Translations under genes and position numbers: made by a program | In this document: positions 35,595 through 45,347 of the stretch, piece by piece | How positions within the stretch are numbered: the stretch's first letter is position 1 | Layout of the letters: every line of letters begins with the position of its first letter | The notes under the pieces: model-generated | Databases searched by the model: none | Told to the model about the DNA's origin: nothing | The model's input: only the letters and a program-made list of their open reading frames with translations | Assembly (NCBI RefSeq): GCF_027257975.1 | Contig: NZ_JANZKX010000002.1 | Location: 859,394-923,393 of the forward strand | Direction of reading: 5' to 3' | DNA: 64,000 bases | DNA from: Pelomonas sp. BJYL3 | GTDB lineage: Bacteria; Pseudomonadota; Gammaproteobacteria; Burkholderiales; Burkholderiaceae_C

Positions 35595-35921
35595 ATGAGC
35601 TATTACGAGCGCCACATCTTCTTCTGCCTCAACCAGCGGGACAACGGCGAGAACGCCTGCGCCCAGCACGGCGCGCAGGCGGCCTTCGACCACTGCAAGA
35701 GCCGCGTCAAGGCCGAGGGCCTGGCCGGCAAGGGCGGCGTGCGCGTCAACAAGGCCGGCTGCCTGGACCGCTGTGCAGGCGGACCGGTGGCGGTGGTCTA
35801 TCCGGAAGCCGTCTGGTACAGCTTCGTGGACAGCACGGACATCGACGAGATCGTCGAGTCCCACCTGAAGAAGGGCCAGGTCGTCGAGCGCCTGGTCCTG
35901 CCCGAGTCCGTGGGCCGCTGA
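35595..35921 (+). CDS. Thioredoxin-like [2Fe-2S] ferredoxin
   Basis: This 108-residue protein has the thioredoxin-like 2Fe-2S fold. The cluster Cys are in the FFCLNQRDNGENAC region and in AGCLDRCAGGP. It is a low-molecular-weight electron carrier common in Betaproteobacteria; its partner is unknown. TACAAT lies 8 nt before the ATG (35581-35586) with no ribosome site, another near-leaderless arrangement. A hydrolase gene follows after 14 nt. Confidence 0.92.
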   Translation: MSYYERHIFFCLNQRDNGENACAQHGAQAAFDHCKSRVKAEGLAGKGGVRVNKAGCLDRCAGGPVAVVYPEAVWYSFVDSTDIDEIVESHLKKGQVVERLVLPESVGR

Positions 35922-35935
35922 GGCGCTTGAGCACA

Positions 35936-36553
35936 ATGAATTCCCAGACCCGCAAAGTGCTGATCGACGGCCCGGCCGGCCCCCTCGAATGCGCCGTCGA
36001 CCAGCTGCTGGACCTGCAGGCGCCGCGCGGCACGGCGGTGATCTGCCATCCCAATCCCACCCAGGGCGGGACCATGGACAACAAGGTGGTCCAGACCCTG
36101 GCCCGCGCTTTCGTGCAGCTGGGCTACCAGGTGGTGCGCTTCAACTTCCGCGGCATCGGCCAGTCCGGTGGCGGCTGGGACGAGGGGCGCGGCGAGGTGG
36201 ACGATGCGCTGGCCGTGGTCGCGCACTTCCGCCAGCCGGGCCTGCCCCTGGTGCTGGGTGGCTTCTCCTTCGGCGGCTATGTGGCCTCGCGTGCCGCGCA
36301 GCGCCTGGAGGGCGAGGCGGCGCCGGAACGCCTGGTGCTGGTCGGCCCCGCGACCTCGCGCTTCGACATGGCCGCCGTGCCGGCCGACTCCCTCGTGATC
36401 CATGGCGAGATCGATGACGTCGTGCCGCTGAGCTCCGTGCTGGACTGGGCCCGCCCGCAGCACCTGCCCGTCATCGTCGTGCCCGGCGTGGGTCATTTCT
36501 TCCATGGGCAGCTCACGCTGCTCAAGAACCTGGTGCTGCGCAGCTGGCATTGA
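35936..36553 (+). CDS. Alpha/beta hydrolase of the dienelactone/YfbB-like serine hydrolase group
   Basis: This 205-residue serine hydrolase has HPNPTQGGTMDNKVV and FNFRGIGQSGG near the oxyanion hole, the nucleophile elbow GGFSFGGY, an Asp in HGEIDDVVP and His in GVGHFFHG. This short group is annotated as alpha/beta hydrolase or poly(3-hydroxybutyrate) depolymerase-like; the substrate is unknown. I use ATG 35936; a TTG three codons earlier is possible. It lies between the ferredoxin and a penicillin-binding protein gene. Confidence 0.85.
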   Translation: MNSQTRKVLIDGPAGPLECAVDQLLDLQAPRGTAVICHPNPTQGGTMDNKVVQTLARAFVQLGYQVVRFNFRGIGQSGGGWDEGRGEVDDALAVVAHFRQPGLPLVLGGFSFGGYVASRAAQRLEGEAAPERLVLVGPATSRFDMAAVPADSLVIHGEIDDVVPLSSVLDWARPQHLPVIVVPGVGHFFHGQLTLLKNLVLRSWH

Positions 36554-36597
36554 GCCCTCGAGTTGCGCCGCACGTTTTCCTCCTCTTGCCCATCCCC

Positions 36598-37746
36598 ATG
36601 AAACGACTGATTGCCCTGGCCCTGGCCGGCGTGGCCTGCGTGTCCGCGCAGGCCCAGGCGCCGCAAGCCCCCGAGATCGCCGCCCGCAGCTATGTGCTGC
36701 TGGACATGACCACCAACAAGATCCTGGCCGAGCGCGAGGCGGATGTCCCCAATGACCCGGCCTCGCTGACCAAGCTGATGACGGCCTACCTGACGTTCCA
36801 GGCGCTGAAGGAGAAGCGTCTGACGCTGGAGCAGGAACTGAGCGTCTCCAAGCGAGCCTGGGACGAGCGCAAGGGCGACCCCTCGCTGATGTTCATCGAC
36901 ACCACCATGCGCCCCAAGGTGGACGAGCTGCTGCGCGGCCTGATCATCCAGTCGGGCAATGACGCCTCGGTGGCTCTGGCCGAGGGCGTGGGCGGCACGC
37001 TGGATCAGTTCGTCGCGATGATGAACCGCCAGGCCCAGGCCTGGGGCCTCAAGAACACGCGCTTCAGCAACGTCACCGGCCTCAGCGAGGCCGGCCACAA
37101 GAGCAGCGCGCGCGACATCGCGGTGATCGCCTCGCACATCATCCGCGACTTCCCGGAGTACTACCCCTACTACTCGCAGCGCGAGTACACCTTCAACAAG
37201 ATCCGTCAGCACAACCGCAACCTGCTGCTGACCCGCGACCCCAGCGTCGACGGCATGAAGACCGGCTTCACCGACGCCGCCGGCTACTGCCTGGTGGCCA
37301 GCGCCCAGCGCGACTTCCCCAACGGCAAGCGCCGCCTGCTGAGCGTGGTGATGGGCACCGCCTCCAAGGAAGCGCGGGCCAACGAGAGCCAGAAGCTGCT
37401 GAACTGGGGCTATTCGGCCTATGACGCCGTCAAGCTCTTCGACGCCGGCCAGGCGGCCAGCACGGTCAAGGTCTGGAAGGGCGCCGTGCCCGAGGTCAAG
37501 CTGGGCGCCGAGGGCCCCGTCTTCGTGGCGGTGCCTCGCGGCGAGGGTGGCAAGCTGCAGACCCAGGTCGAGCGCACCGACCCGCTGGTGGCGCCGCTCA
37601 ACAAGGGCCAGCGCGTGGGCACCATCAAGGTGACGACCACCGGCGGCGTGGCCGTGGCCGAGGTGCCGCTGGTCGTGCAGGAGGGCGTGGAGCAGGCCGG
37701 CATCCTGGGTCGCGCCTGGGATTCCATCCGTCTCTGGATCAAATAA
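36598..37746 (+). CDS. D-alanyl-D-alanine carboxypeptidase (low-molecular-weight PBP)
   Basis: This 382-residue periplasmic serine peptidase of family S11 trims the terminal D-Ala of peptidoglycan pentapeptides. A signal peptide ends at about residue 20. The three penicilloyl motifs are SLTK (S56, K59), SGN (119-121) and KTG (221-223). The C-terminal PBP5-like beta domain and a terminal amphipathic helix (about 370-382) for membrane attachment are present. It matches DacA/DacC. The D-amino-acid transaminase-like gene follows after 87 nt. Confidence 0.95.
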   Translation: MKRLIALALAGVACVSAQAQAPQAPEIAARSYVLLDMTTNKILAEREADVPNDPASLTKLMTAYLTFQALKEKRLTLEQELSVSKRAWDERKGDPSLMFIDTTMRPKVDELLRGLIIQSGNDASVALAEGVGGTLDQFVAMMNRQAQAWGLKNTRFSNVTGLSEAGHKSSARDIAVIASHIIRDFPEYYPYYSQREYTFNKIRQHNRNLLLTRDPSVDGMKTGFTDAAGYCLVASAQRDFPNGKRRLLSVVMGTASKEARANESQKLLNWGYSAYDAVKLFDAGQAASTVKVWKGAVPEVKLGAEGPVFVAVPRGEGGKLQTQVERTDPLVAPLNKGQRVGTIKVTTTGGVAVAEVPLVVQEGVEQAGILGRAWDSIRLWIK

Positions 37747-37833
37747 GCCGGACTTCGCGCGGGCCTGGGCTGCCCACGCCGGGCTCGGTGGCGTAAGCTG
37801 CGCGGACGCAGACCAGTCTGCAAGGAGTCCGCG

Positions 37834-38709
37834 ATGAAGCCGATGCCGCCCGCAAGCTGCTATCTGAACGGCGCGATGCTGCCTCTGGCAGAGGCCCGCA
37901 TCTCGCCCCTGGACCGAGGGTTCCTGTTCGGGGACGGGGTCTACGAGCTCGTTCCGGTCTATGGCGGGCGCATGTTCCGCGTCGAGGACCATCTCGAGCG
38001 CCTGGACCGCAGCCTGGCCCGCCTGCGCATCGCCAACCCCTTGAGCCGCCAGGAATGGCTGCAACTGGGGCGCAGGCTCGTGGAGCGGGCCGGTGGCGGG
38101 GATCAGTGGTGGTACTTGCAGGTCACCCGGGGCGAGGCCCCGCGAGACCACGTGATGCCGCCGGACATCACCCCCACCGTCTTCAGCTACTGCATGCCGC
38201 CCGCCTGGCCCAGCGCCGAGCAGCGGCACCAGGGCGTGGCCTGCATCACCGCGCGCGACTTCCGCTGGCAGCGAGGTGACATCAAGAGCATCTCCCTGCT
38301 GGGCAATGTGCTGGCGCGCCAGATCAGTGCGGACCAGGGCGCGCAGGAGACCATCCTCTTCCGGGACGGCTTCCTGACCGAGGCCTCGGCGGCCAATGTC
38401 TGGATCGTCAAGGAAGGCGCCCTGCTGGGGCCGCCGCGCTCCGAGCTGCTGCTGGAAGGCGTGCGCATGGGCCTGCTGCACGAGTTGTGCGAGGAGCTGG
38501 GCATCGGCTATAACCTGCGGCCCATCGCGGAGGCCGAGGTCTTCGCGGCGGACGAGGTCCTGCTGAGCTCGGCCACCAAGGAGGTGCTGCCGGTGACGCG
38601 CCTGGACCACGAGCCCGTCGGCCATGGCGCGCTGCACGGCAAGCCCGGGCCGGTCTATGCCAGGCTGCATGAGGCCTACCAGCGGGCCAAGGCCTTGCAG
38701 TCCGTCTGA
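37834..38709 (+). CDS. Class IV aminotransferase, D-amino acid transaminase-like
   Basis: This 291-residue pyridoxal-phosphate enzyme belongs to fold type IV. The catalytic Lys lies in the DIKSISLLGNVLARQ segment, and the phosphate-binding Glu and Thr region reads FLTEASAANVW. The RGFLFGDGVYE start is shared with D-alanine transaminases and branched-chain aminotransferases. D-amino acid transaminase fits best beside a D-Ala carboxypeptidase; 4-amino-4-deoxychorismate lyase is less likely. AAGGAG precedes the ATG. Confidence 0.88.
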   Translation: MKPMPPASCYLNGAMLPLAEARISPLDRGFLFGDGVYELVPVYGGRMFRVEDHLERLDRSLARLRIANPLSRQEWLQLGRRLVERAGGGDQWWYLQVTRGEAPRDHVMPPDITPTVFSYCMPPAWPSAEQRHQGVACITARDFRWQRGDIKSISLLGNVLARQISADQGAQETILFRDGFLTEASAANVWIVKEGALLGPPRSELLLEGVRMGLLHELCEELGIGYNLRPIAEAEVFAADEVLLSSATKEVLPVTRLDHEPVGHGALHGKPGPVYARLHEAYQRAKALQSV

Positions 38710-38747
38710 CAGGCCTCACCTGTGATCGAGTTTTTGAAGGAGGGCGC

Positions 38748-39026
38748 ATGGCGCCGACGATTCCCCCCGAGCAGTCCCTGATCGAATACCCGTCCAAGTT
38801 CCCCATCAAGGTGATGGGCGCGCATGTCGAGGGCTTCTTCGAGGCCATCGTGATGGTGGCCCAGCAGTTCGATCCGGAGTTCGACGCCGGCACCGTGGAG
38901 CGCCGCCCCAGCAGCAGCGGCAACTACCTGGGCCTGACCATCACCATCACCGCCACCAGCCGCGAACAGCTGGACGAGCTCTACCGGACGCTCAGCACGC
39001 ATCCGATGGTGAAGGTGGTGCTCTGA
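38748..39026 (+). CDS. YbeD/DUF493 family protein
   Basis: This 92-residue protein of the YbeD family has a ferredoxin-like fold related to ACT regulatory domains. The YPSKFPIKVMG opening and the SGNYLGLTITITA middle are diagnostic. AAGGAGGG precedes the ATG. In many proteobacteria it sits between dacA and lipB, as here; it is thought to be regulatory, but the role is unproven. Confidence 0.92.
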   Translation: MAPTIPPEQSLIEYPSKFPIKVMGAHVEGFFEAIVMVAQQFDPEFDAGTVERRPSSSGNYLGLTITITATSREQLDELYRTLSTHPMVKVVL

Positions 39027-39029
39027 GGC

Positions 39030-39719
39030 TCAGACCTCGTCCTGCCGCAGCCGCTCGGACTCGATGCGCGCATCGATCTCCTCCCGCTTGAAGGGCGCGG
39101 CCTCGTCGCCGTTGCGGGCCGCGATGTCGTACCAGTAGCGCGCCAGGCGCAGGTCGCGCGGCACGCCGTCCCCCTGTTCGTAGAGCGAGGCCAGCAGGTA
39201 CTGGGCGCCCACGTCGCCGCCGGTGGCCGCCTCGCGGAACCAGCGGGCGGCCTGGGTCATGTCCTTGGGCGCGCCCCGGCCCAGGAAGAAGGCGGTGCCC
39301 ACGGCGACCTGGGCGTCCACGCTGCCATGCTCGGCCGCGCGCAGGAACCAGCGCTGGGCCTGGACCAGATCCACACGCCCCAGCCGGCCCTGCTCGTGCA
39401 GCTCGCCCAGCGCCAGCTCGGCGCGCACAAAGCCCTGGCCAGCCGCCTGTTCCAGCAGCTGGCTTGCCGCTCGCACGCTGCTGCGGGGCAGCTCATCGCG
39501 CAGATGCATCATCGCCAGGTTGTAGCGGGCGAGGGCATTGCCTTGCGCCGCGAGCCGCTGGAAGGCTTTTGCGGCCTCGGGCAGGCGGCCTTGCGCGTAG
39601 GCGGCGATGGCTCGGTCCACGGGGGCGCCCTGAGGCCCGGCCCCGGGCGGCTGGGCCAGGGCCAGAGCGCTCCAGAACGTGAGCGTCAGGAGGGGGAGCA
39701 GGGCGGTGCGTCGTGGCAT
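39030..39719 (-). CDS. Exported SEL1-like repeat protein
   Basis: This 229-residue protein has a Sec signal peptide (about 1-22, ending ALAQ). At least four SEL1-type TPR repeats follow, seen as AxRWFREAATGGDVGAQYLLASLY-like units from about residue 45 to 200. Such periplasmic repeat proteins scaffold protein-protein contacts. The C-terminal tail is charged. AAGGA lies 6 nt before the ATG. It interrupts the ybeD-lipB order on the opposite strand, its stop only 3 nt from the ybeD stop. Confidence 0.85.
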   Translation of the reverse strand: MPRRTALLPLLTLTFWSALALAQPPGAGPQGAPVDRAIAAYAQGRLPEAAKAFQRLAAQGNALARYNLAMMHLRDELPRSSVRAASQLLEQAAGQGFVRAELALGELHEQGRLGRVDLVQAQRWFLRAAEHGSVDAQVAVGTAFFLGRGAPKDMTQAARWFREAATGGDVGAQYLLASLYEQGDGVPRDLRLARYWYDIAARNGDEAAPFKREEIDARIESERLRQDEV

Positions 39720-39811
39720 GGGGGCGTCCTTCGGTACTTTGCGGCTTGTAACGCAGTCTGGGTCGCGGCGGCGCCGTGGGGCCTTACAGGGTCGGCGCTA
39801 CCATCTGGCCC

Positions 39812-40480
39812 ATGCTGATCAAGACCCTGGGCCGCGTCGACTATGCGGCCACCCTGGCCGCCATGCAGGCCTTCACCGCGGAGCGCGGCCCGGACACGCC
39901 GGACGAGCTCTGGCTCTGCGAGTTCGATCCCGTCTACACCCAGGGCCTGGCCGGCAAGGCCGACCATGTGCTCGATCCGGCCGGCATCCCGGTGGTGCAG
40001 ACCAACCGCGGCGGCCAGGTGACCTACCACGGCCCCGGCCAGGTGGTGGCCTATCCCCTGGTGGACCTGCAGCGCCTGGGCATCTATGTCCGCGAGTACG
40101 TCTTCCGGTTGGAGGCGGCCGTGATCCAGACGCTGGAGACCTTCGGCGTCACCGGCCACCGCGTCTCGGGCGCCCCGGGCATCTATGTGCGGCTGGACGA
40201 CCCGTCCTCCCACGCGGCCCTCACCGGCCCGGCCGATCCCGGCGACCCGTTCAAGGGCCTGGGCAAGATCGCCGCCCTGGGGATCAAGATCAGCCGGCAC
40301 TGCAGCTACCACGGCGTGGCCCTCAATGTGGGCATGGATTTGCACCCTTTCGATGGCATCAACCCTTGCGGATACGCAGGACTGAAGACGGTGGACCTCG
40401 CTACACTTCGGGTTTTCTCCGACTGGACCACCGTGGCCCAGCGATTCGGCGAGCGGCTGGCTGCCCAGCTCACGCCATGA
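39812..40480 (+). CDS. lipB: Lipoyl(octanoyl) transferase LipB
   Basis: This 222-residue enzyme moves octanoyl from acyl-carrier protein to lipoyl domains. [21 protein letters not shown], the catalytic Lys region KIAALGIKI and the catalytic Cys in [13 protein letters not shown] are all present. I start at ATG 39812, where the family normally begins (LGRVDY follows). A GTG at 39776 would add 12 residues. TACCAT lies 7 nt before this ATG and no ribosome site is seen. lipA follows after 45 nt. Confidence 0.96.
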   Translation: MLIKTLGRVDYAATLAAMQAFTAERGPDTPDELWLCEFDPVYTQGLAGKADHVLDPAGIPVVQTNRGGQVTYHGPGQVVAYPLVDLQRLGIYVREYVFRLEAAVIQTLETFGVTGHRVSGAPGIYVRLDDPSSHAALTGPADPGDPFKGLGKIAALGIKISRHCSYHGVALNVGMDLHPFDGINPCGYAGLKTVDLATLRVFSDWTTVAQRFGERLAAQLTP

Positions 40481-40525
40481 AGCTGCACTGAGCCTGCAGC
40501 GAGCCAGCCCTGAGGACGAGGCGCC

Positions 40526-41515
40526 ATGCCCACCGAGAACATCACCCACGAAGCCAAGACCGGCGACGACTACGACGCCAGCGCCAAGCAGAAGGCCCAG
40601 GCCAAGACGGCACGCATCCCCATCAAGATCGTGCCCGCCGAGACCCTCAAGAAGCCGGACTGGATCCGCGTGAAGGCCGGCTCGCCCAGCACCCGCTTCT
40701 ACGAGATCAAGCAGATCCTGCGCGAGCACAAGCTGCACACGGTCTGCGAGGAAGCGTCCTGCCCCAATATCGGTGAATGCTTCGGCCACGGCACGGCCAC
40801 CTTCATGATCATGGGTGACAAGTGCACCCGCCGCTGCCCCTTCTGCGACGTCGGCCACGGCCGCCCGGACCCGCTGGACGTCAACGAGCCCGAGAACCTC
40901 GCCAAGACCATCGCCGCGCTGAAGCTCAAGTACGTGGTGATCACCAGCGTGGACCGCGACGACCTCCGCGACGGCGGTGCCGGCCACTTCGCTGCCTGCA
41001 TCAGCAAGGTCCGCGAGCTGAGCCCCAGCACCCAGATCGAGGTCCTGGTGCCCGACTTCCGCGGCCGCATGGACCGCGCGCTGGACATCCTCAAGGCCGC
41101 CCCGCCCGATGTGATGAACCACAACCTCGAGACCGCACCGCGCCTGTACAAGGAAGCGCGCCCGGGTTCGGACTACGAGTTCAGCCTCAACCTGCTCAAG
41201 CGCTTCAAGGAAGAAGTGCCGGGCGTGCCGACCAAGAGCGGCATCATGGTGGGCCTGGGCGAGACCGACGAGGAAGTGCTGCAGGTGATGCGTGACATGC
41301 GCGCCCACAACATCGACATGCTCACCATCGGGCAATACCTGGCCCCGTCCGGCCATCACCTGCCGGTGCGCCGCTACGTGCACCCCGACGTCTTCAAGAT
41401 GTACGAGGCCGAGGCCTACAAGATGGGCTTCACCCACGCAGCCGTGGGCGCCCTGGTGCGCTCCAGCTACCACGCGGACAAGCAGGCCGCGCAGGCGGGT
41501 GTCGGCAACGCCTGA
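40526..41515 (+). CDS. lipA: Lipoyl synthase LipA
   Basis: This 329-residue radical-SAM enzyme inserts two sulfurs into protein-bound octanoate. The auxiliary cluster Cys are in [12 protein letters not shown], and the radical-SAM motif is CTRRCPFC. The C-terminal RSSY serine ligand (VRSSYHAD) closes the auxiliary site. Length is standard. With lipB it forms the complete endogenous lipoylation pathway. A strong terminator follows. Confidence 0.98.
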   Translation: MPTENITHEAKTGDDYDASAKQKAQAKTARIPIKIVPAETLKKPDWIRVKAGSPSTRFYEIKQILREHKLHTVCEEASCPNIGECFGHGTATFMIMGDKCTRRCPFCDVGHGRPDPLDVNEPENLAKTIAALKLKYVVITSVDRDDLRDGGAGHFAACISKVRELSPSTQIEVLVPDFRGRMDRALDILKAAPPDVMNHNLETAPRLYKEARPGSDYEFSLNLLKRFKEEVPGVPTKSGIMVGLGETDEEVLQVMRDMRAHNIDMLTIGQYLAPSGHHLPVRRYVHPDVFKMYEAEAYKMGFTHAAVGALVRSSYHADKQAAQAGVGNA

Positions 41516-41533
41516 CCCCGCCCCGCGCAATGC

Positions 41534-41563
41534 AAAAAGGCCCGCTGATGCGGGCCTTTTTTT
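41534..41563. terminator. Bidirectional terminator between lipA and the thioredoxin gene
   Basis: AAGGCCCGC (41537-41545) and GCGGGCCTT (41550-41558) pair around TGAT. A-runs on the left and seven T on the right serve both convergent genes. Confidence 0.92.
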
Positions 41564-41579
41564 CATGGGCGCAAGGGTT

Positions 41580-42542
41580 TCAGAACAGCGCCATCGACAG
41601 CTTGCGGCGGTACTGGTCCAGCAGCGGATCCGCGGGCGCCACGGTCGAGTGGCCGGCCAGCTGCAGCCCGCCCTTGGGCTCGCCGGCAGCGGGTGCCGAG
41701 GCCTTGGGCTGGGGCTTGGTCAGGATCTCGAGGATGGCGACGTAGGTCTTGCGCGCCAGCTCGCCGTTCCAGGCCTTGTCGCGCATGATGATTTCCAGCA
41801 GCTCCTCCATGGCCTCGGTGAAGCGGCCGGCGGCGAAATGCAGCTGCACGAGGCCGTAGCGGGCGTCGAAGTCGCGCTTGTTGGCGGCGACGGCGGCCTG
41901 CAGGGCGCCGGCGTCCAGGCCGCGCTGCGCGGCCTCGGCCGCCTGCAGCCACAGGGCCAGGGCCGCGAAGCGGGCGTGCGGGGTGATGGTGTCGGCGGCC
42001 TGCGCGGCCACCGGCTCGAAGGCGGCGCGGGCCTCGCCCACACGGCCGGATTCCAGCAGGGCCTTGACCAGGTCGAAGCGGGCGGCCTCGTTGCCGGGGT
42101 CGGCCTCGAGCGCGGCAATGAACTTGGCCAGCGCGGCATCGGCGTCGCCCTCGGCCAGCAGGTCCTCGCCCTCGGCCAGATCCTGCGCTGCCTCCAGTTC
42201 ACCGGCCTCGGGCAGGTGCTTGGCCAGGAATTCGCGGATCTGGGACTCGGGAATGGCGCCCACGAAACCGTCCACCGGCTGGCCGCCCACGAACATCACG
42301 CAGAAGGGAATGCTGCGCACGCCGAAGGCCTGGCTCAGCTGGCTGGCGATCTCGGGCTGCTCGTCGCTGTTGAGCTTGGCCAGCAGGAAACGGCCGCCGT
42401 AGTCGGCCTCCAGGCGTTCGAGGATGGGGCCCAGGCTCTTGCACGGGCCGCACCAGGGCGCCCAGATGTCCAGCAGCACCGGCTGCTGCATGGAAGCCTG
42501 CAGCAGTTCGGTCTCGAAGTTCTGAAGAGTGATGTCGATCAT
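41580..42542 (-). CDS. Thioredoxin-TPR co-chaperone (CnoX/YbbN-like)
   Basis: This 320-residue protein combines an N-terminal thioredoxin domain, active site WCGPC with C31 and C34, and a C-terminal TPR-like domain (about 125-285). The layout is that of YbbN/CnoX holdases, but E. coli CnoX has SxxC whereas this one keeps both Cys, so it may also reduce disulfides. A Pro/Ala-rich linker precedes a short C-terminal segment. ATG 42542 is the natural thioredoxin start ([10 protein letters not shown]). It is divergent from purE. Confidence 0.92.
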   Translation of the reverse strand: MIDITLQNFETELLQASMQQPVLLDIWAPWCGPCKSLGPILERLEADYGGRFLLAKLNSDEQPEIASQLSQAFGVRSIPFCVMFVGGQPVDGFVGAIPESQIREFLAKHLPEAGELEAAQDLAEGEDLLAEGDADAALAKFIAALEADPGNEAARFDLVKALLESGRVGEARAAFEPVAAQAADTITPHARFAALALWLQAAEAAQRGLDAGALQAAVAANKRDFDARYGLVQLHFAAGRFTEAMEELLEIIMRDKAWNGELARKTYVAILEILTKPQPKASAPAAGEPKGGLQLAGHSTVAPADPLLDQYRRKLSMALF

Positions 42543-42651
42543 GGTGTGGGGTGTGTTCTTGCCGGGTGTCGGCGCCTCGTGGCCCGGCACTCAGGCAGCA
42601 GATGGGGCGCGCCGCCTACAATTCAAGGTTTTCCAGCCTATGGAGCGAGCC

Positions 42652-43149
42652 GTGAGCAGCGCCTCTCCCCTGATCGGCGTGGTGATGGGATCCAGCAGTG
42701 ACTGGGAGACCATGAAGCACGCCGCAGACATTCTCTCCGAGTTCGGTGTGCCCTTCGAGGCGCAGGTGGTCTCCGCCCACCGCATGCCGGACGACATGTT
42801 CGCCTACGCCGAGCAGGCCCAGGCCCGCGGCCTGCGCGCCATCATCGCCGGTGCCGGCGGTGCGGCCCACCTGCCGGGCATGCTGGCGGCCAAGACGCTG
42901 GTGCCCGTGCTGGGCGTGCCGGTGGCCAGCCGCCATCTGCAGGGCGTGGATTCGCTGCACTCCATCGTCCAGATGCCCAAGGGCATTCCGGTGGCCACCT
43001 TCGCCATCGGCACGGCCGGCGCCGGCAATGCCGCGCTGTTCGCCGTGGCCATGCTGGCCCAGGACGACGCCGCCCTGCGCGAGCAGCTGGCCGCCTACCG
43101 CCAGCGTCAGACCGAGCATGCCCGCGGCATGAGCAAGGACCTGATCTGA
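42652..43149 (+). CDS. purE: N5-carboxyaminoimidazole ribonucleotide mutase PurE
   Basis: This 165-residue class I PurE rearranges N5-CAIR to CAIR in purine synthesis. [18 protein letters not shown] and the [12 protein letters not shown] loop are diagnostic. I choose GTG 42652, with GGAG 6 nt upstream and a -10-like TACAAT at 42617-42622 that gives a leader of about 20 nt. An ATG at 42640 is the alternative and adds four residues. The stop overlaps the purK ATG (TGATG). Confidence 0.96.
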   Translation: MSSASPLIGVVMGSSSDWETMKHAADILSEFGVPFEAQVVSAHRMPDDMFAYAEQAQARGLRAIIAGAGGAAHLPGMLAAKTLVPVLGVPVASRHLQGVDSLHSIVQMPKGIPVATFAIGTAGAGNAALFAVAMLAQDDAALREQLAAYRQRQTEHARGMSKDLI

Positions 43150-44315
43150 TGGCCAAGCGTCTGGAAGCCGGCACGGCCACCCTGGGCGTGATGGGCGGCG
43201 GCCAGTTGGGCCGCATGTTCGTGCACGCGGCCCAGGCCCTGGGCTACCGCACCGTGGTGCTGGACCCGGACCCGGAAAGCCCGGCCGGCCTGGTCGCCCA
43301 TGAGCACCTCCAGGCCGACTACCTGGACGAAGCCGCCCTGACCCGCCTGGCCGCGGTCAGCGATGCCATCAGCACCGAATTCGAGAACGTGCCCGCCGAT
43401 GCCCTGCGCCGCCTGGCGCAGCAGCGCTTCGTGGCGCCGGCCGGCGACTGCGTGGCCATCTGCCAGGACCGGGCCGACGAAAAAGCGCATTTCCAGCGCA
43501 GCGGCGTGGCCTGTGCGCCTTATGCCGTGATCCGGAGCGAGGCCGACCTGGCCGCGGTGCCCGCCAGCCTGCTGCCCGGCATTCTCAAGACGGCCCGCAT
43601 GGGCTATGACGGCAAGGGCCAGGTCCGAGTCAAGACGGCGCAGGACCTGGCCGAGGCCTTCCGTGCGCTGAAGGGCGTGCCCTGCGTGCTGGAGCAGATG
43701 CTGCCGCTGCAGCTGGAGCTGTCCTGCATCGTCGTGCGCGGCGATGACGGCCAGATCGTGCACTTCCCCGTGCAGCAGAACCTGCACCGCGACGGCATCC
43801 TCGCCGTCACCCAGGTGCCGGCGCCGTCCGTGTCGGCGGCGCTGCAGCAGCAGGTGGTGGAGTCGGCCTCGCGCATCGCCGCCGAAATGGGCTACGTGGG
43901 CGTGCTGTGCGTGGAGTTCTTCCTGCTGCAGGACGGCTCCCTGGTGGTCAACGAGATGGCCCCGCGCCCGCACAACTCCGGCCATTACACGATGAACGCC
44001 TGCGACGTCTCGCAGTTCGAGATGCAGGTCCGTGCCATGGCCGGCCTGCCGCTGCGTCCGCCGCGCCTGCATTCGCCGACGGTGATGCTGAACCTGCTGG
44101 GCGACCTCTGGTTCGATGCCGCGGGCACCGAGCGCACGCCGCCCTGGGGCGAGGTGCTGGCCCTGCCGGGCACCCACCTGCATCTCTATGGCAAGCTGAG
44201 CGCCCGGCCGGGGCGCAAGATGGGTCACCTGAACATCACGGCCGAAACGCCCGAGGCGGCCGAGGCCTCGGCCCGTGCCGCCGCCCGCCTGCTGGGCCTG
44301 CCGGACGCGTGGTGA
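43149..44315 (+). CDS. purK: 5-(carboxyamino)imidazole ribonucleotide synthase PurK
   Basis: This 388-residue ATP-grasp enzyme carboxylates AIR to N5-CAIR, the substrate of PurE. The N-terminal [13 protein letters not shown] motif, the ATP-grasp lysine region [14 protein letters not shown], and the metal-binding Glu with [12 protein letters not shown] are intact. It overlaps purE by one base, so the two consecutive steps are coupled. Confidence 0.97.
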   Translation: MAKRLEAGTATLGVMGGGQLGRMFVHAAQALGYRTVVLDPDPESPAGLVAHEHLQADYLDEAALTRLAAVSDAISTEFENVPADALRRLAQQRFVAPAGDCVAICQDRADEKAHFQRSGVACAPYAVIRSEADLAAVPASLLPGILKTARMGYDGKGQVRVKTAQDLAEAFRALKGVPCVLEQMLPLQLELSCIVVRGDDGQIVHFPVQQNLHRDGILAVTQVPAPSVSAALQQQVVESASRIAAEMGYVGVLCVEFFLLQDGSLVVNEMAPRPHNSGHYTMNACDVSQFEMQVRAMAGLPLRPPRLHSPTVMLNLLGDLWFDAAGTERTPPWGEVLALPGTHLHLYGKLSARPGRKMGHLNITAETPEAAEASARAAARLLGLPDAW

Positions 44316-44337
44316 GCCTGCGAGCGGAGCTGAGACC

Positions 44338-45327
44338 ATGCTGCTGAATGGAGCCGATCCTGCCGCCGTGCGCCAGGCCGCCGAGGCCCTGGCCCGCGGC
44401 GCCCTGGTGGCCTTGCCCACCGAGACCGTCTACGGCCTGGGCGCTCGCGCCGACGACGACGCGGCGGTCGCCCAGATCTTCGCCGCCAAGGGGCGGCCGG
44501 CGGACCATCCGCTGATCGTCCACGTGCCCGACATGGCCGCAGCCGAGCCTTTCGCGGCCCGCCTGCCCGCATCGGCCCGCAAGCTGATGCAGGCCTTCTG
44601 GCCCGGCCCGCTGACGGTCATCGTGCCGCGTGCCGAGGGCATGGCCGCGGCCGCAGCCGGTGGGCAGGACACCGTGGGCCTGCGCTGCCCGGCGCACCCG
44701 GTCGCCCAGGCCCTGCTGCGCGAGGCGCTGCGCCTGGGCGTGCGCGGCGTGGCCGCCCCCAGCGCCAATCGGTTCGGGCGGGTGAGCCCCACGCACGCGG
44801 CCCATGTGCGCAGCGAGTTCGACGAGTCCCTGATCATCCTGGATGGCGGGGACTGCGAGGTGGGCATCGAGTCCAGCATCATCGACTGCAGCCGCGGCCA
44901 TCCCGTGCTGCTGCGCCCGGGGGTGCTGACGCGCGCCCAGATCGAGGCGGCGCTGGGCGAACCGCTGCAGGCGCGCGATGCCGCTGCGCCGCGGGCCTCG
45001 GGCACGCTCGAGGCCCACTACGCGCCGAGTGCGGTGGTGCGCCTGCTGAGCCAGGCGGCCATCGAATCTGCCCTGGCCAAGGAAGTTCCCAAGGGTGTGG
45101 CGGTATATTCGCGCACCATGCCAGCCCGGTCGCCCGAGCTCTGGCGCCCCCTGCCTGACGATGCGCGTGCCGCAGCCCACGACCTGTTTGCCGTGCTGCG
45201 CGAGCTGGACCAGGCCGGCATGCGCGAGATCTGGGTGGAGCAGCCTCCCCCGGATTCATCCTGGGACGGCGTGCGCGACCGCCTGTCGCGTGCGGCGGCG
45301 GCTTTCGCCACCGGGGCTGGCGAGTGA
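44338..45327 (+). CDS. L-threonylcarbamoyladenylate synthase, Sua5 type
   Basis: This 329-residue enzyme makes threonylcarbamoyl-AMP for the t6A37 modification of tRNAs. The YrdC-like domain (about 1-205) shows PTETVYGLGA, KGRPADHPL, the FWPGPLTV motif and SANRFGRVSPTHA. The C-terminal Sua5 domain (about 225-325) makes this the long Sua5 form rather than short TsaC. ATG 44338 follows GGAG. It lies in a likely operon after purK. The t6A partner TsaB is encoded at 48694. Confidence 0.93.
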   Translation: MLLNGADPAAVRQAAEALARGALVALPTETVYGLGARADDDAAVAQIFAAKGRPADHPLIVHVPDMAAAEPFAARLPASARKLMQAFWPGPLTVIVPRAEGMAAAAAGGQDTVGLRCPAHPVAQALLREALRLGVRGVAAPSANRFGRVSPTHAAHVRSEFDESLIILDGGDCEVGIESSIIDCSRGHPVLLRPGVLTRAQIEAALGEPLQARDAAAPRASGTLEAHYAPSAVVRLLSQAAIESALAKEVPKGVAVYSRTMPARSPELWRPLPDDARAAAHDLFAVLRELDQAGMREIWVEQPPPDSSWDGVRDRLSRAAAAFATGAGE

Positions 45328-45347
45328 TTTCCCGTGATGGAGTGTTC